Position numbers and translations under genes: made by a program
Assembly: GCA_947304365.1 (NCBI GenBank)
Contig: CAMZAY010000025.1
Span: 1-9,275, forward strand
Length of the DNA stretch: 9,275 nt
DNA from: an uncultured Clostridia bacterium
GTDB taxonomy: Bacteria; Bacillota; Clostridia; Christensenellales; CAG-138
Direction of reading: 5' to 3'
In this document: positions 1-5,501 of the stretch, one piece after another
Position numbering within the stretch: the stretch's first letter is position 1
Layout of the letters: the number at the start of each line of letters is the position of its first letter
The notes under the pieces: model-generated
Told to the model about the DNA's origin: nothing
The model's database searches: none
What the model saw: only the letters and a program-made list of their open reading frames with translations

Positions 1-308
1 GAGTTTACCTCTTTCAGCGCCTTGAGCGGCGTATCCCATTCGGAAGGATCGGTGTTTTCGATAAGCATGAGCGCTGTCATTATAGCCGTCAATGAGCCGG
101 GCTTTGCGCTGACGTCGGAATTGTTGTCATAGATAACGGCGCCTGTGTCTGCGTCGAAAAGCAGCGCCGGCGTGTTTCCGATATCCTCAAGACCCGTAAT
201 GGGCGCGGGAAGCGGGAGCTGCGCGGGACCGGACACGGCGAGCGCCGGCGATACGATCGCCGCCATGAGCACTGATATTATTAAAGCTGAAAGGATCTTT
301 TTCATCAT
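1..308 (-). CDS. Secreted D-alanyl-D-alanine carboxypeptidase-like protein (peptidase S11), N-terminal part, degenerate active site
   Basis: Only the first 102 codons are in the window; the gene continues past position 1. Residues 1-24 form a signal peptide (MMKK, hydrophobic core, cleavage after PALA). Residues about 46-82 match the start of the S11 (DacA/DacF) transpeptidase domain: ALLFDADTGAVIYDNNSD, then the active-site segment KPGSLTAIMTAL. S11 enzymes trim the terminal D-Ala of peptidoglycan stem peptides using SxxK, usually STTK, where Ser acylates and Lys is the base. Here it reads S72-L-T-A75, so Ser is kept and Lys is Ala. The SxN and KTG motifs lie outside the window. The start at 308 is the first of two consecutive ATGs; a TAA stop lies upstream in frame with no start between. 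Only a weak Shine-Dalgarno (AGG) is visible. It is transcribed divergently from glmM. The fold assignment is fairly secure; catalytic activity is doubtful. Confidence 0.72.
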   Translation of the reverse strand, partial: MMKKILSALIISVLMAAIVSPALAVSGPAQLPLPAPITGLEDIGNTPALLFDADTGAVIYDNNSDVSAKPGSLTAIMTALMLIENTDPSEWDTPLKALKEVN

Positions 309-339
309 TTGCCTGCGCTTTTGTGAATTTCTTATTACT

Positions 340-368
340 ATTCTAACTTAAAACAGATTATATTTCAA
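340..368 (-). promoter_or_regulatory. Sigma-A promoter for the S11-like gene
   Basis: On the minus strand, -35 TTGAAA (368-363) is followed after exactly 17 bp by -10 TAGAAT (345-340). Transcription would start near 333, giving a leader of about 25 nt. A second TATAAT lies inside the spacer (362-357) but has only weak -35 candidates. The same hexamers with the same spacing occur at the lipoprotein promoter (3702-3730). Inferred from consensus only. Confidence 0.55.
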
Positions 369-397
369 TAATCAAGTCTTCAAAAAGCGGTGAATTA

Positions 398-426
398 TTG
401 CATGATGGGATGCTTGGTGTTATAAT
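398..426 (+). promoter_or_regulatory. Sigma-A promoter (extended -10) for glmM
   Basis: A perfect -10 TATAAT (421-426) is preceded by the extended element TGT (418-420). A weak -35, TTGCAT, lies at 398-403 with a 17-bp spacer. The expected start is near 433, leaving a leader of about 100 nt before the glmM start at 532. The extended -10 probably compensates for the poor -35. Confidence 0.6.
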
Positions 427-484
427 AATACGATTAAATGGGTCATTGGGCTTAGGAAAAGCGCATCGATCCAAAGAATTCAGT

Positions 485-531
485 ATCGGCTTTTGCGCCG
501 GGAAAGGATGCCCCTTGGGGCATTGATGAAA
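485..531 (+). promoter_or_regulatory. glmM translation-initiation leader: stem, GGAAAGG Shine-Dalgarno, stem
   Basis: CGGC (487-490) can pair with GCCG (497-500). Directly after it comes GGAAAGG (501-507), which with the next A contains GAAAGGA, a 7-nt match to the anti-SD complement. Then comes an inverted repeat, ATGCCCC-TT-GGGGCAT (508-523). The SD is 18 or 24 nt from the ATGs at 526 and 532, too far for normal initiation. If the 508-523 hairpin forms, the effective distance to ATG 532 is 8 nt. A similar arrangement precedes the lipoprotein gene at 3787. Structure and function are inferred. Confidence 0.45.
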
Positions 532-1884
532 ATGTCAAAGTATTTCGGCACAGACGGCTTCCGCGGCGAAGCCAACGTTGATCTTACGGTCGATCACGCT
601 TTCAGGATAGGCAGGTTCCTCGGCCATTATTTTGAGAGGGACAGACAATGCAGGGTCGTTATCGGCAAGGATACGAGGCTCTCGAGCTATATGTTCGAGT
701 GCGCGCTCACTGCGGGACTCGCTTCCTCCGGTGCGGACGTATATCTTATGCACGTCACCACCACGCCCAGCGTATCGTACATCGCGCGGACGGATTCCTT
801 TGACTGCGGAATCATGATCTCCGCAAGCCATAACCCTTATTTCGATAACGGCATCAAGCTCCTTAACTCCAACGGCGAAAAGATGGAGGACGAGGTGATC
901 AACGAGATAGAGCGTTATCTTGACGGCTCCGTGCCCGAGCCGCCCTATGCCACGCGCGACGCGATCGGTCATGTTGTGGATTACGCCTCCGGCAGGAACC
1001 GCTATATCGGCTACATTATTTCCCTTGCCACGCATTCCTATAAGGGGATGCGCATCGGTCTTGACTGCGCCAACGGCTCCACCTGGCAGATCGCCAAAAG
1101 CGTTTTCGACGCACTCGGAGCGGAGACCTTCGTTATCGGCTGCGATCCCGACGGTACCAATATCAACATGGACTGCGGTTCAACGCATATCGAAAACCTT
1201 CAGCGCCTTGTAAGGGAGAAGCACCTTGATATCGGCTTCGCCTTTGACGGCGACGCGGATAGGTGCCTTGCGGTGGACGACAGGGGCGAGGTCGTCAACG
1301 GCGACGCCATCCTTTACGTCTGCGGCAGGCATATGAAGACGAGGGGCAGCCTTGCTAATAATACCGTCGTTACCACGGTCATGAGCAATTTCGGTCTGTA
1401 TAAGGCGTTCGACGCCGCCGGTATCGCTTATGAAAAGACCGCTGTCGGCGATAAATACGTTTATGAGAACATGCGTGAGAACGGGCATCTCCTCGGCGGT
1501 GAGCAGTCCGGTCACATCATTTTCGCCAAATACGCCACCACGGGCGACGGGCTTATCACCGCGATCAAGCTCATGCAGGTCGTAAAGGACCGCAAACTGC
1601 CGCTTTCCAAGCTGACCGAGGATCTTGAGGTCTATCCCCAGGTACTCAAGAACGTGAAGGTCACGGACAAGGACCTTACTCTTGCCGATCCCGAAGTGGT
1701 AAAGGCGGTCGAGAAGGTCGCTTCCGACCTCGGCGAAAACGGCCGCATACTCTTGAGGAAGAGCGGTACGGAGCCGGTGCTCCGCGTTATGGTGGAAGCG
1801 CCCTCGCACGAGATCTGCGAGGCGAAAGTTGACGAGGTCATCGGCGTTATGAAGAGCCGCGGTCTTTTGATCGCGGTCAAGTGA
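532..1884 (+). CDS. glmM: Phosphoglucosamine mutase GlmM
   Basis: Interconverts glucosamine-6-phosphate and glucosamine-1-phosphate, the cytosolic step that commits sugar to UDP-GlcNAc and peptidoglycan. The 450-residue length is typical. Family landmarks are in order: KYFGTDGFRG at residues 3-12; the phosphoserine loop GIMISASHNPYFDNGIK with catalytic Ser99; the metal loop D239-G-D-A-D-R244; GGEQSGH, the GlmM-type sugar-binding loop; and the C-terminal phosphate-binding loop R409-K-S-G-T-E-P. All key residues look intact. GEQSGH and GTDGxRG favour GlmM over phosphomannomutase or phosphoglucomutase. The ATG at 532 gives the canonical N-terminus (MSKYFGTDG); ATGs at 526 and 508 and a TTG at 493 are also in frame. 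The next gene begins 7 nt after the stop and its SD touches the glmM stop, so the two are co-transcribed. The product could feed that neighbour directly. Confidence 0.95.
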   Translation: MSKYFGTDGFRGEANVDLTVDHAFRIGRFLGHYFERDRQCRVVIGKDTRLSSYMFECALTAGLASSGADVYLMHVTTTPSVSYIARTDSFDCGIMISASHNPYFDNGIKLLNSNGEKMEDEVINEIERYLDGSVPEPPYATRDAIGHVVDYASGRNRYIGYIISLATHSYKGMRIGLDCANGSTWQIAKSVFDALGAETFVIGCDPDGTNINMDCGSTHIENLQRLVREKHLDIGFAFDGDADRCLAVDDRGEVVNGDAILYVCGRHMKTRGSLANNTVVTTVMSNFGLYKAFDAAGIAYEKTAVGDKYVYENMRENGHLLGGEQSGHIIFAKYATTGDGLITAIKLMQVVKDRKLPLSKLTEDLEVYPQVLKNVKVTDKDLTLADPEVVKAVEKVASDLGENGRILLRKSGTEPVLRVMVEAPSHEICEAKVDEVIGVMKSRGLLIAVK

Positions 1885-1891
1885 GGCGGCT

Positions 1892-2569
1892 ATGTATAAT
1901 ATTCGTGAGCTTCTCGATCTTGAACATACAAGGGCGGCAAAGCTTTTCGCGGGCAAGCATTTCCCGTGGGAGGTGCTCCCGCTTATTTCCGATTTCATAA
2001 TCGCCCTGGGAAAGACCCTGCCCGAGGATGAGTTCTTTTCGCCCTCCGAAAATGTGTGGATCGCAAAGGACGCCGTCGTATTCCCGAGCGCTTATATCGC
2101 CGGCCCCTGCATAATCGATCACGGGGCGGAGGTTAGGCACTGCGCATTTATCAGGGGCAGCGCCTTCGTCGGCAAAAACTGCGTCGTAGGCAACTCCACA
2201 GAGCTAAAGAACGTGATCCTTTTCGATAACGTACAGGTCCCGCATTATAACTACGTCGGCGATTCGATACTGGGCTATAAGGCGCATATGGGCGCGGGCT
2301 CAATCACTTCGAACGTAAAGAGCGACAGGTCGCCCGTCGTCGTCAAATCCGGCGTCGAGAATATCGAAACAGGCCGTAAAAAGTTCGGCGCGGTGCTTGG
2401 CGACTTTGTTGAGATCGGATGCAATTCCGTACTCAATCCCGGCTCCGTAATAGGCAGGAACTCCACGGTCTATCCCGTTTCCTGCGTAAGGGGCGTCGTG
2501 CCCGCGAACAGTATCTACAAGGACCGTGATAATATCGCGCCGAAGGATCCGTCAGAACACGTTGTATAA
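1892..2569 (+). CDS. Stand-alone left-handed beta-helix acyltransferase, GlmU C-terminal-like (candidate glucosamine-1-phosphate N-acetyltransferase)
   Basis: 225 residues with no nucleotidyltransferase domain. Residues 1-50 are a mostly helical lead-in; residues about 52-205 are hexapeptide-repeat left-handed beta-helix. The segment ELKNVILFDNVQVPHYNYVGD and MGAGSITSN aligns with the GlmU acetyltransferase site. By that alignment E. coli R333, K351, H363, Y366 and N386 correspond to R88, K106, H118, Y121 and N141, while N377 is H132. GlmU uses acetyl-CoA to N-acetylate GlcN-1-P, the product of GlmM encoded immediately upstream, so context supports the same reaction here. The GlmU uridylyl step would need another protein. 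The SD (GAGGCGG) overlaps the glmM stop, which suggests translational coupling. Similar proteins are often labelled UDP-GlcNAc pyrophosphorylase, which the sequence does not support. The alternative is another sugar O- or N-acyltransferase. The 3' end overlaps the convergent DUF4363 gene by 18 bp. Confidence 0.8.
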   Translation: MYNIRELLDLEHTRAAKLFAGKHFPWEVLPLISDFIIALGKTLPEDEFFSPSENVWIAKDAVVFPSAYIAGPCIIDHGAEVRHCAFIRGSAFVGKNCVVGNSTELKNVILFDNVQVPHYNYVGDSILGYKAHMGAGSITSNVKSDRSPVVVKSGVENIETGRKKFGAVLGDFVEIGCNSVLNPGSVIGRNSTVYPVSCVRGVVPANSIYKDRDNIAPKDPSEHVV

Positions 2570-2962
2570 CCCTGCGTCGTTCAGGTGTATCAGGCATTCA
2601 AACGCTTTTTCGATATCGTGCAGCTCAACTAAAAGCTGCGCGGTATCTTTCGTTTTGGCAAGCTCAAGCGCCGCCTCCGCAGAGCCGGTGAGCTCGATCA
2701 CCTTGTTGTGATCGTAAAAGATCATAAGAAGCTCGCTGCTGTCTTCAAGCCTTTCGCAGATCCTTTCGATGCTGACGTACGCTTCGTCGTTATTCTCTGC
2801 TAGGGTCGCCGTTACCGCGTTTTCAAGATCCGCCCGGCAGTTATCGTACAGCTTCGATATCAGTATCCCCGGCACGAAGCAGACGAGCAAGATGGCCGCC
2901 GCGGATGCGATCAGCGCCGTTATAGTGGCGATCTTTATTGTTTTAAAGCTTCCGTTTTTCAT
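2552..2962 (-). CDS. DUF4363 family membrane-anchored protein
   Basis: 136 residues. A basic N-terminus (MKNGSFKTIK) precedes one hydrophobic segment at about residues 11-35 (IATITALIASAAAILLVCFVPG). The remaining 100 residues form an acidic, helical domain (repeated E/L/A, the segment LLMIFYDHNKVIELTGSAEAALELA), probably outside the membrane. Anchor, size and helical tail fit DUF4363, a family known to sit next to DUF421/YetF genes in clostridia; its function is unknown. The start ATG overlaps the yetF-like stop as ATGA (2959-2962), with GGAG about 8 nt upstream inside yetF, so the two are translationally coupled and probably partners. The last codons overlap the 3' end of the acyltransferase gene on the other strand, and no terminator is visible between them. 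Confidence 0.75.
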   Translation of the reverse strand: MKNGSFKTIKIATITALIASAAAILLVCFVPGILISKLYDNCRADLENAVTATLAENNDEAYVSIERICERLEDSSELLMIFYDHNKVIELTGSAEAALELAKTKDTAQLLVELHDIEKAFECLIHLNDAGLYNVF

Positions 2963-3645
2963 TTTTTGACTCCGTTAAGGGTATGGCCCATCGGTTTGTT
3001 TGAGCTTTTTTTAAGCTTGGTTTGAAGCTTTACCGACCCGTCCGGAAGATACTCGGCATAAAAGCATTCGCTCAAGCCTATCCCGCATTCGGTCCGGAGC
3101 CTCTTTTCAAGCGAACCGACGCTTATTTCGGCGTCGGAAAGGGCGTCCGTCATGGGTTTTCCGTCGCACACGATAAGGAGCGACGGCGCTTCTTCGCCCT
3201 TCTGATCCGCGGGGATAACGCTCAAAGAGCCGTTCGTTTCGAGTATGCAGTATTTGGCGCCCGATATGGAGAATACGTCCTTCAGCCGCAGCTGCTCCGT
3301 AAGGTCGCCGAGCGTGTAGTTTGCCGCGCGCATGGCCTCCTCGTCAACGACGCCTTCCGCCGAGATCAGCACCGGCTTTCCGCAGATGAGCTTTCTTACG
3401 CCGACCGATTTGAGCGAAAAATGCGCAAGCAGCCTGTGCAGTATGAACAGCGTCAGGATCGGTACCGCGCCGAAGAGCAGGGGTATCGCCGTATCGGAAA
3501 TAGGCACAGAGGCGACGTCCGCGATAAGCAGAGTGATCACGAGATCGAACGGCTGCATATCGCTTATCTGCCTTTTTCCCATGAGCCGCAGTACGCCGAA
3601 TACGAGAAGATAGATCAATACCGTTCTGATAAAAGAAGTAAACAT
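2959..3645 (-). CDS. YetF-like DUF421 family membrane protein
   Basis: 228 residues. Three N-terminal membrane helices lie at about residues 5-22, 32-50 and 54-72, with the family signature GKRQISDMQPFDLVITLLIAD around residues 23-43. The C-terminal cytosolic DUF421 domain follows: GKPVLISAEGVVDEEAM, then LTEQLRLKDVFSISGAKYCILETNGSLSVI. Residues 160-228 are a less conserved extension ending in a basic tail. The family is widespread in Firmicutes (Bacillus YetF, YdfR, YrbG). Its biochemical role is unsettled, so only an envelope role is claimed. The start at 3645 has a strong SD (GGAGGA, 6 nt away). No convincing sigma-A promoter was found in 3646-3786 on this strand. It is coupled to the DUF4363 gene through an ATGA overlap. 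Confidence 0.88.
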   Translation of the reverse strand: MFTSFIRTVLIYLLVFGVLRLMGKRQISDMQPFDLVITLLIADVASVPISDTAIPLLFGAVPILTLFILHRLLAHFSLKSVGVRKLICGKPVLISAEGVVDEEAMRAANYTLGDLTEQLRLKDVFSISGAKYCILETNGSLSVIPADQKGEEAPSLLIVCDGKPMTDALSDAEISVGSLEKRLRTECGIGLSECFYAEYLPDGSVKLQTKLKKSSNKPMGHTLNGVKK

Positions 3646-3701
3646 GCTTTCCTCCGTTTATCGGTTAGAATGCGCCGCGCGGGATTTTTTATCCTTTTTG
3701 A

Positions 3702-3730
3702 TTGAAAAGAGTTGAGGTATGTGATAGAAT
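3702..3730 (+). promoter_or_regulatory. Sigma-A promoter for the lipoprotein gene
   Basis: -35 TTGAAA (3702-3707), a 17-bp spacer, then -10 TAGAAT (3725-3730) preceded by TGA (3722-3724), an extended -10. The start is expected near 3737, so the leader of about 50 nt consists almost wholly of the stem/GGAAAGG/stem arrangement described at 3739-3786. Confidence 0.6.
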
Positions 3731-3738
3731 AACGAAAA

Positions 3739-3786
3739 ATCGGCCCATTCAGCCGGGAAAGGCCGCCCTGCGGCGGATCGGAAATC
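3739..3786 (+). promoter_or_regulatory. Lipoprotein leader with stem, GGAAAGG, stem arrangement like that of glmM
   Basis: ATCGGC (3739-3744), a 7-nt loop and GCCG (3752-3755) can form a 4-bp stem (CGGC/GCCG). GGAAAGG follows (3756-3762), then CCGCC-CTGC-GGCGG (3763-3776), then 10 nt to the ATG. The glmM leader has the same order: ATCGGC, 6-nt loop, GCCG, GGAAAGG, a different inverted repeat, 8 nt, ATG. The second stem differs in sequence but remains self-complementary in both. An alternative register (GCCGC-CCT-GCGGC) also exists here. A weak SD (GGA, 3780-3782) lies nearer the start. Confidence 0.4.
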
Positions 3787-4209
3787 ATGAAAAGGATCTT
3801 ATCGATATTGCTCGTTACAGCGCTTATGGCTTTTGCCTTTGCCGGATGCGGCAGCTCATACAAGCCCGGGACGGACGATCTTCCCAAATCCGCTTCGGAT
3901 CCGGAAGTGGTCAAAAAATGGGATGAGTATTCAAAGCTCGACGGCTTGCCCCGCTATACGGGAGCCGGTATTTTTGACAATATCTACGTCGGGGAGGACG
4001 GAATGGTAGTCGTTTCGTTCAAGGCGGTCTCCGCAGATGATTTCGAGTCATATGCCCAAAGCTATCTTTCAAATGGGTTCGAACTTGAGGAAGGTTCCTC
4101 GATATGGGTCACAAACGGCATGAGCGGCGTGCCGCAATTTAAAAAGGGCAACGCAAGCGTTACCCTTGTTTGGACGATGAACGGGGATCTTGACGTCGGC
4201 GCGGAATGA
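3787..4209 (+). CDS. Small lipoprotein of unknown function
   Basis: 140 residues. The N-terminus MKRILSILLVTALMAFAFAGC is a type II signal peptide with the lipobox FAG-C21, so the mature protein should be a lipid-anchored surface protein. Phe at position -3 is not the commonest residue but is tolerated. A short polar linker (SSYKPGTDDLPKS) leads to one small mixed alpha/beta domain of about 100 residues, including LPRYTGAGIFDNIYVGEDG and, near residues 85-105, a helix DDFESYAQSYLSNGFELEE. This may be a repeated-unit or substrate-binding-type fold, but I do not recognise the family. It has its own promoter and leader and appears monocistronic. Its TGA stop (4207-4209) directly abuts the stop of the convergent DUF3810 gene, so neither gene has room for a terminator between them. 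Confidence 0.82.
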   Translation: MKRILSILLVTALMAFAFAGCGSSYKPGTDDLPKSASDPEVVKKWDEYSKLDGLPRYTGAGIFDNIYVGEDGMVVVSFKAVSADDFESYAQSYLSNGFELEEGSSIWVTNGMSGVPQFKKGNASVTLVWTMNGDLDVGAE

Positions 4210-5322
4210 TCAGCCGAAGAACCCGATGCTGTCGTAGTATTTGAGTATGAGGGCGGTGTCCTCCTGATAGGAGAGCACGCCCTTTTCCTGTTCGTTGAAT
4301 TTAAGATAATTGTCGTTTATTTCATTGGATCTTTCCCAGGTCTTCGTGCCGCTGTACCTGTTGTAATATTCGCTGTAATCGTTAAGATCGGCAAGCATAC
4401 CTTCGGAATATGTGCTGTAAAGCGCCCGGTAAGCCTCCTTATCGGCTTTTGAAAGCGCGTTGCCGCAATGCACCAGCGCATGAATGTAAGCGGAATACTG
4501 CACGTTGGGGTCGTCGGAGCCAATGCAGATAAGGAAGCCGATGAAATTCGCGTCCTCCTCATGCGCCCAGCCGATGTAATGCGCCGTCTCGTGCGCGGCG
4601 CTGTGAGGAATGTACAGGAACGGCTCCTCGTCGTTTATGCAGGGCTCCTCCGTAAGGAAAATATAGATGCCCGATATGCCGCATTTGGAGAAGTACTGCG
4701 AGCTGATCAGCCGGTTCGCCTTCGGACAGTCGGCCTTGAAATCGGGATGCTTTTCGCCATAGCTCACGCAGGCGTCCCTCACGGACGCAAGCGTCTTATC
4801 AAGATCCGCGGCGAATATGCCGGAGGTGTCGACCGTGACCTTTTCGCGCAGCTCCCGCGCTTTTCCTGCAAGATGGAGGCAAAGGGCGTTAAGCTCCTCG
4901 ACCGTGTACTTCCTGTCGGGCAGGGAGAGCTTTTCCTCCACGGGCTGGCGGAACATATTGAAGCCCCACATAACATAGAAGGCGGGGAAGAGGCTGCCGG
5001 CAAAAAGTATAAGACTTATGAAAAGCGAGACAAGGCGAACGAACGCCTTTTCTTTTCGTTTGAATACGGCGATCAGCCTTACGATGAACAGCACGACGAA
5101 AACGACGGCAAGCGCCGCGGCAAGGAGCTCCCATACGGGAAGCGGCACGATCCGCGTCACGTAAGAGACGACGTTCCTTATCACGGGATAGATCTTTGAT
5201 GAATAGATCCATTCAACGGTCTTGGGGTGCTTCGCCGCGGCCTTCGTGACAAAGTAGGTTATGGGTATTATCAATAAATGAAGCAGCCTTAACAGCTGTC
5301 CGGGGATACTGCTCCGTTTCAT
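4210..5322 (-). CDS. DUF3810 family membrane protein with HExxH metalloprotease-like motif
   Basis: 370 residues from the ATG at 5322, chosen for its strong SD (GGAGG, 6 nt upstream). The open frame runs back to 5508, but that would cross both promoters and the rnfC leader. Hydrophobic segments lie at about residues 10-30, 63-86 and 96-118. A long soluble region then carries the motif H244-E-T-A-H248-YIGWAHEEDANF. HExxH followed seven to eight residues later by Glu (E255 or E256) is a zinc-peptidase-like arrangement, and EANF/EDANF is characteristic of DUF3810. The region before it (residues 130-235) and the Tyr/Asp-rich C-terminal region (about 300-345) are probably part of the same domain. 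Topology suggests the domain faces outside, but this is inferred. Substrate and role are unknown. It is divergent from rnf and tail-to-tail with the lipoprotein gene. Proteolytic activity is not shown for the family as far as I know. Confidence 0.82.
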   Translation of the reverse strand: MKRSSIPGQLLRLLHLLIIPITYFVTKAAAKHPKTVEWIYSSKIYPVIRNVVSYVTRIVPLPVWELLAAALAVVFVVLFIVRLIAVFKRKEKAFVRLVSLFISLILFAGSLFPAFYVMWGFNMFRQPVEEKLSLPDRKYTVEELNALCLHLAGKARELREKVTVDTSGIFAADLDKTLASVRDACVSYGEKHPDFKADCPKANRLISSQYFSKCGISGIYIFLTEEPCINDEEPFLYIPHSAAHETAHYIGWAHEEDANFIGFLICIGSDDPNVQYSAYIHALVHCGNALSKADKEAYRALYSTYSEGMLADLNDYSEYYNRYSGTKTWERSNEINDNYLKFNEQEKGVLSYQEDTALILKYYDSIGFFG

Positions 5323-5350
5323 TGTTTCCTCCGAATTCTTTTCTAATCGG

Positions 5351-5379
5351 ATTATAACTCCGATACGCTTCGCAGTCAA
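5351..5379 (-). promoter_or_regulatory. Sigma-A promoter for the DUF3810 gene
   Basis: On the minus strand, -35 TTGACT (5379-5374), a 17-bp spacer, and a perfect -10 TATAAT (5356-5351). The start should be near 5344, giving a leader of about 22 nt with SD GGAGG. The -35 box lies only 7 bp from the -35 box of the opposing rnf promoter. Confidence 0.7.
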
Positions 5380-5386
5380 TTGGGCG

Positions 5387-5415
5387 TTGACGGTAAATAT
5401 ATTCGGTGGTATAAT
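5387..5415 (+). promoter_or_regulatory. Sigma-A promoter (extended -10) for the rnf operon
   Basis: -35 TTGACG (5387-5392), 17-bp spacer, -10 TATAAT (5410-5415) preceded by TGG (5407-5409). This is the best consensus match in the window and fits strong expression of an energy-conserving operon. The start is expected near 5422, leaving about 80 nt of leader. No Rex-type site (TTGTTAA-N4-TTAACAA) is seen. Confidence 0.72.
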
Positions 5416-5443
5416 TGATATTAGTAGAAATTTGTACTCATGC

Positions 5444-5487
5444 GGCGTTTTATATTTCAAACGCCAATTTTCAAGCCGTGAAACGGC
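5444..5487 (+). promoter_or_regulatory. Two hairpins in the rnf leader
   Basis: GGCGTTT (5444-5450) pairs perfectly with AAACGCC (5459-5465) around an 8-nt loop and is followed by AATTTTC. GCCGT (5475-5479) pairs with ACGGC (5483-5487) around a GAA loop. The SD GGAG (5493-5496) follows outside both stems, 5 nt before the rnfC ATG. The stems could stabilise the message or act as a weak attenuator; the four-T run is too short for a confident terminator. No known riboswitch class was recognised. Confidence 0.4.
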
Positions 5488-5501
5488 AGATCGGAGCAGC
5501 A

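Noticed and set aside
145..351. Short plus-strand frame (68 codons) before glmM
   Set aside because: It is antisense to the signal peptide and S11 domain of the minus-strand gene, which match a known family, and it has no SD.
1180..1998. Open frame of 272 codons on the minus strand opposite glmM
   Set aside because: It covers the conserved glmM C-terminal region and crosses into the next gene; no domain or ribosome site supports it.
3681..3694. GGAT-TTTTT-ATCC inverted repeat upstream of the yetF-like gene, considered as a terminator
   Set aside because: The 4-bp AT-rich stem is too weak, lacks a GC-rich base and T-run geometry, and lies just upstream of a promoter.
3022..3705. Open frame of 227 codons on the plus strand opposite the yetF-like gene
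   Set aside because: The translation is Arg/Tyr-rich and featureless, while the minus-strand protein matches DUF421 throughout.
4468..5199. Open frame of 243 codons on the plus strand opposite the DUF3810 gene
   Set aside because: It lies wholly inside the DUF3810 gene, which has the HExxH motif, membrane helices and an SD. The shadow has none of these.
5444..5470. Intrinsic terminator in the rnf leader
   Set aside because: The stem is only 7 bp and is separated by AA from a run of just four T; kept only as a possible attenuator.
5415..5501. Upstream extension of rnfC to 5415
   Set aside because: The first codon would overlap the -10 box and precede the expected transcription start. The ATG at 5502 has an SD and the family N-terminus.
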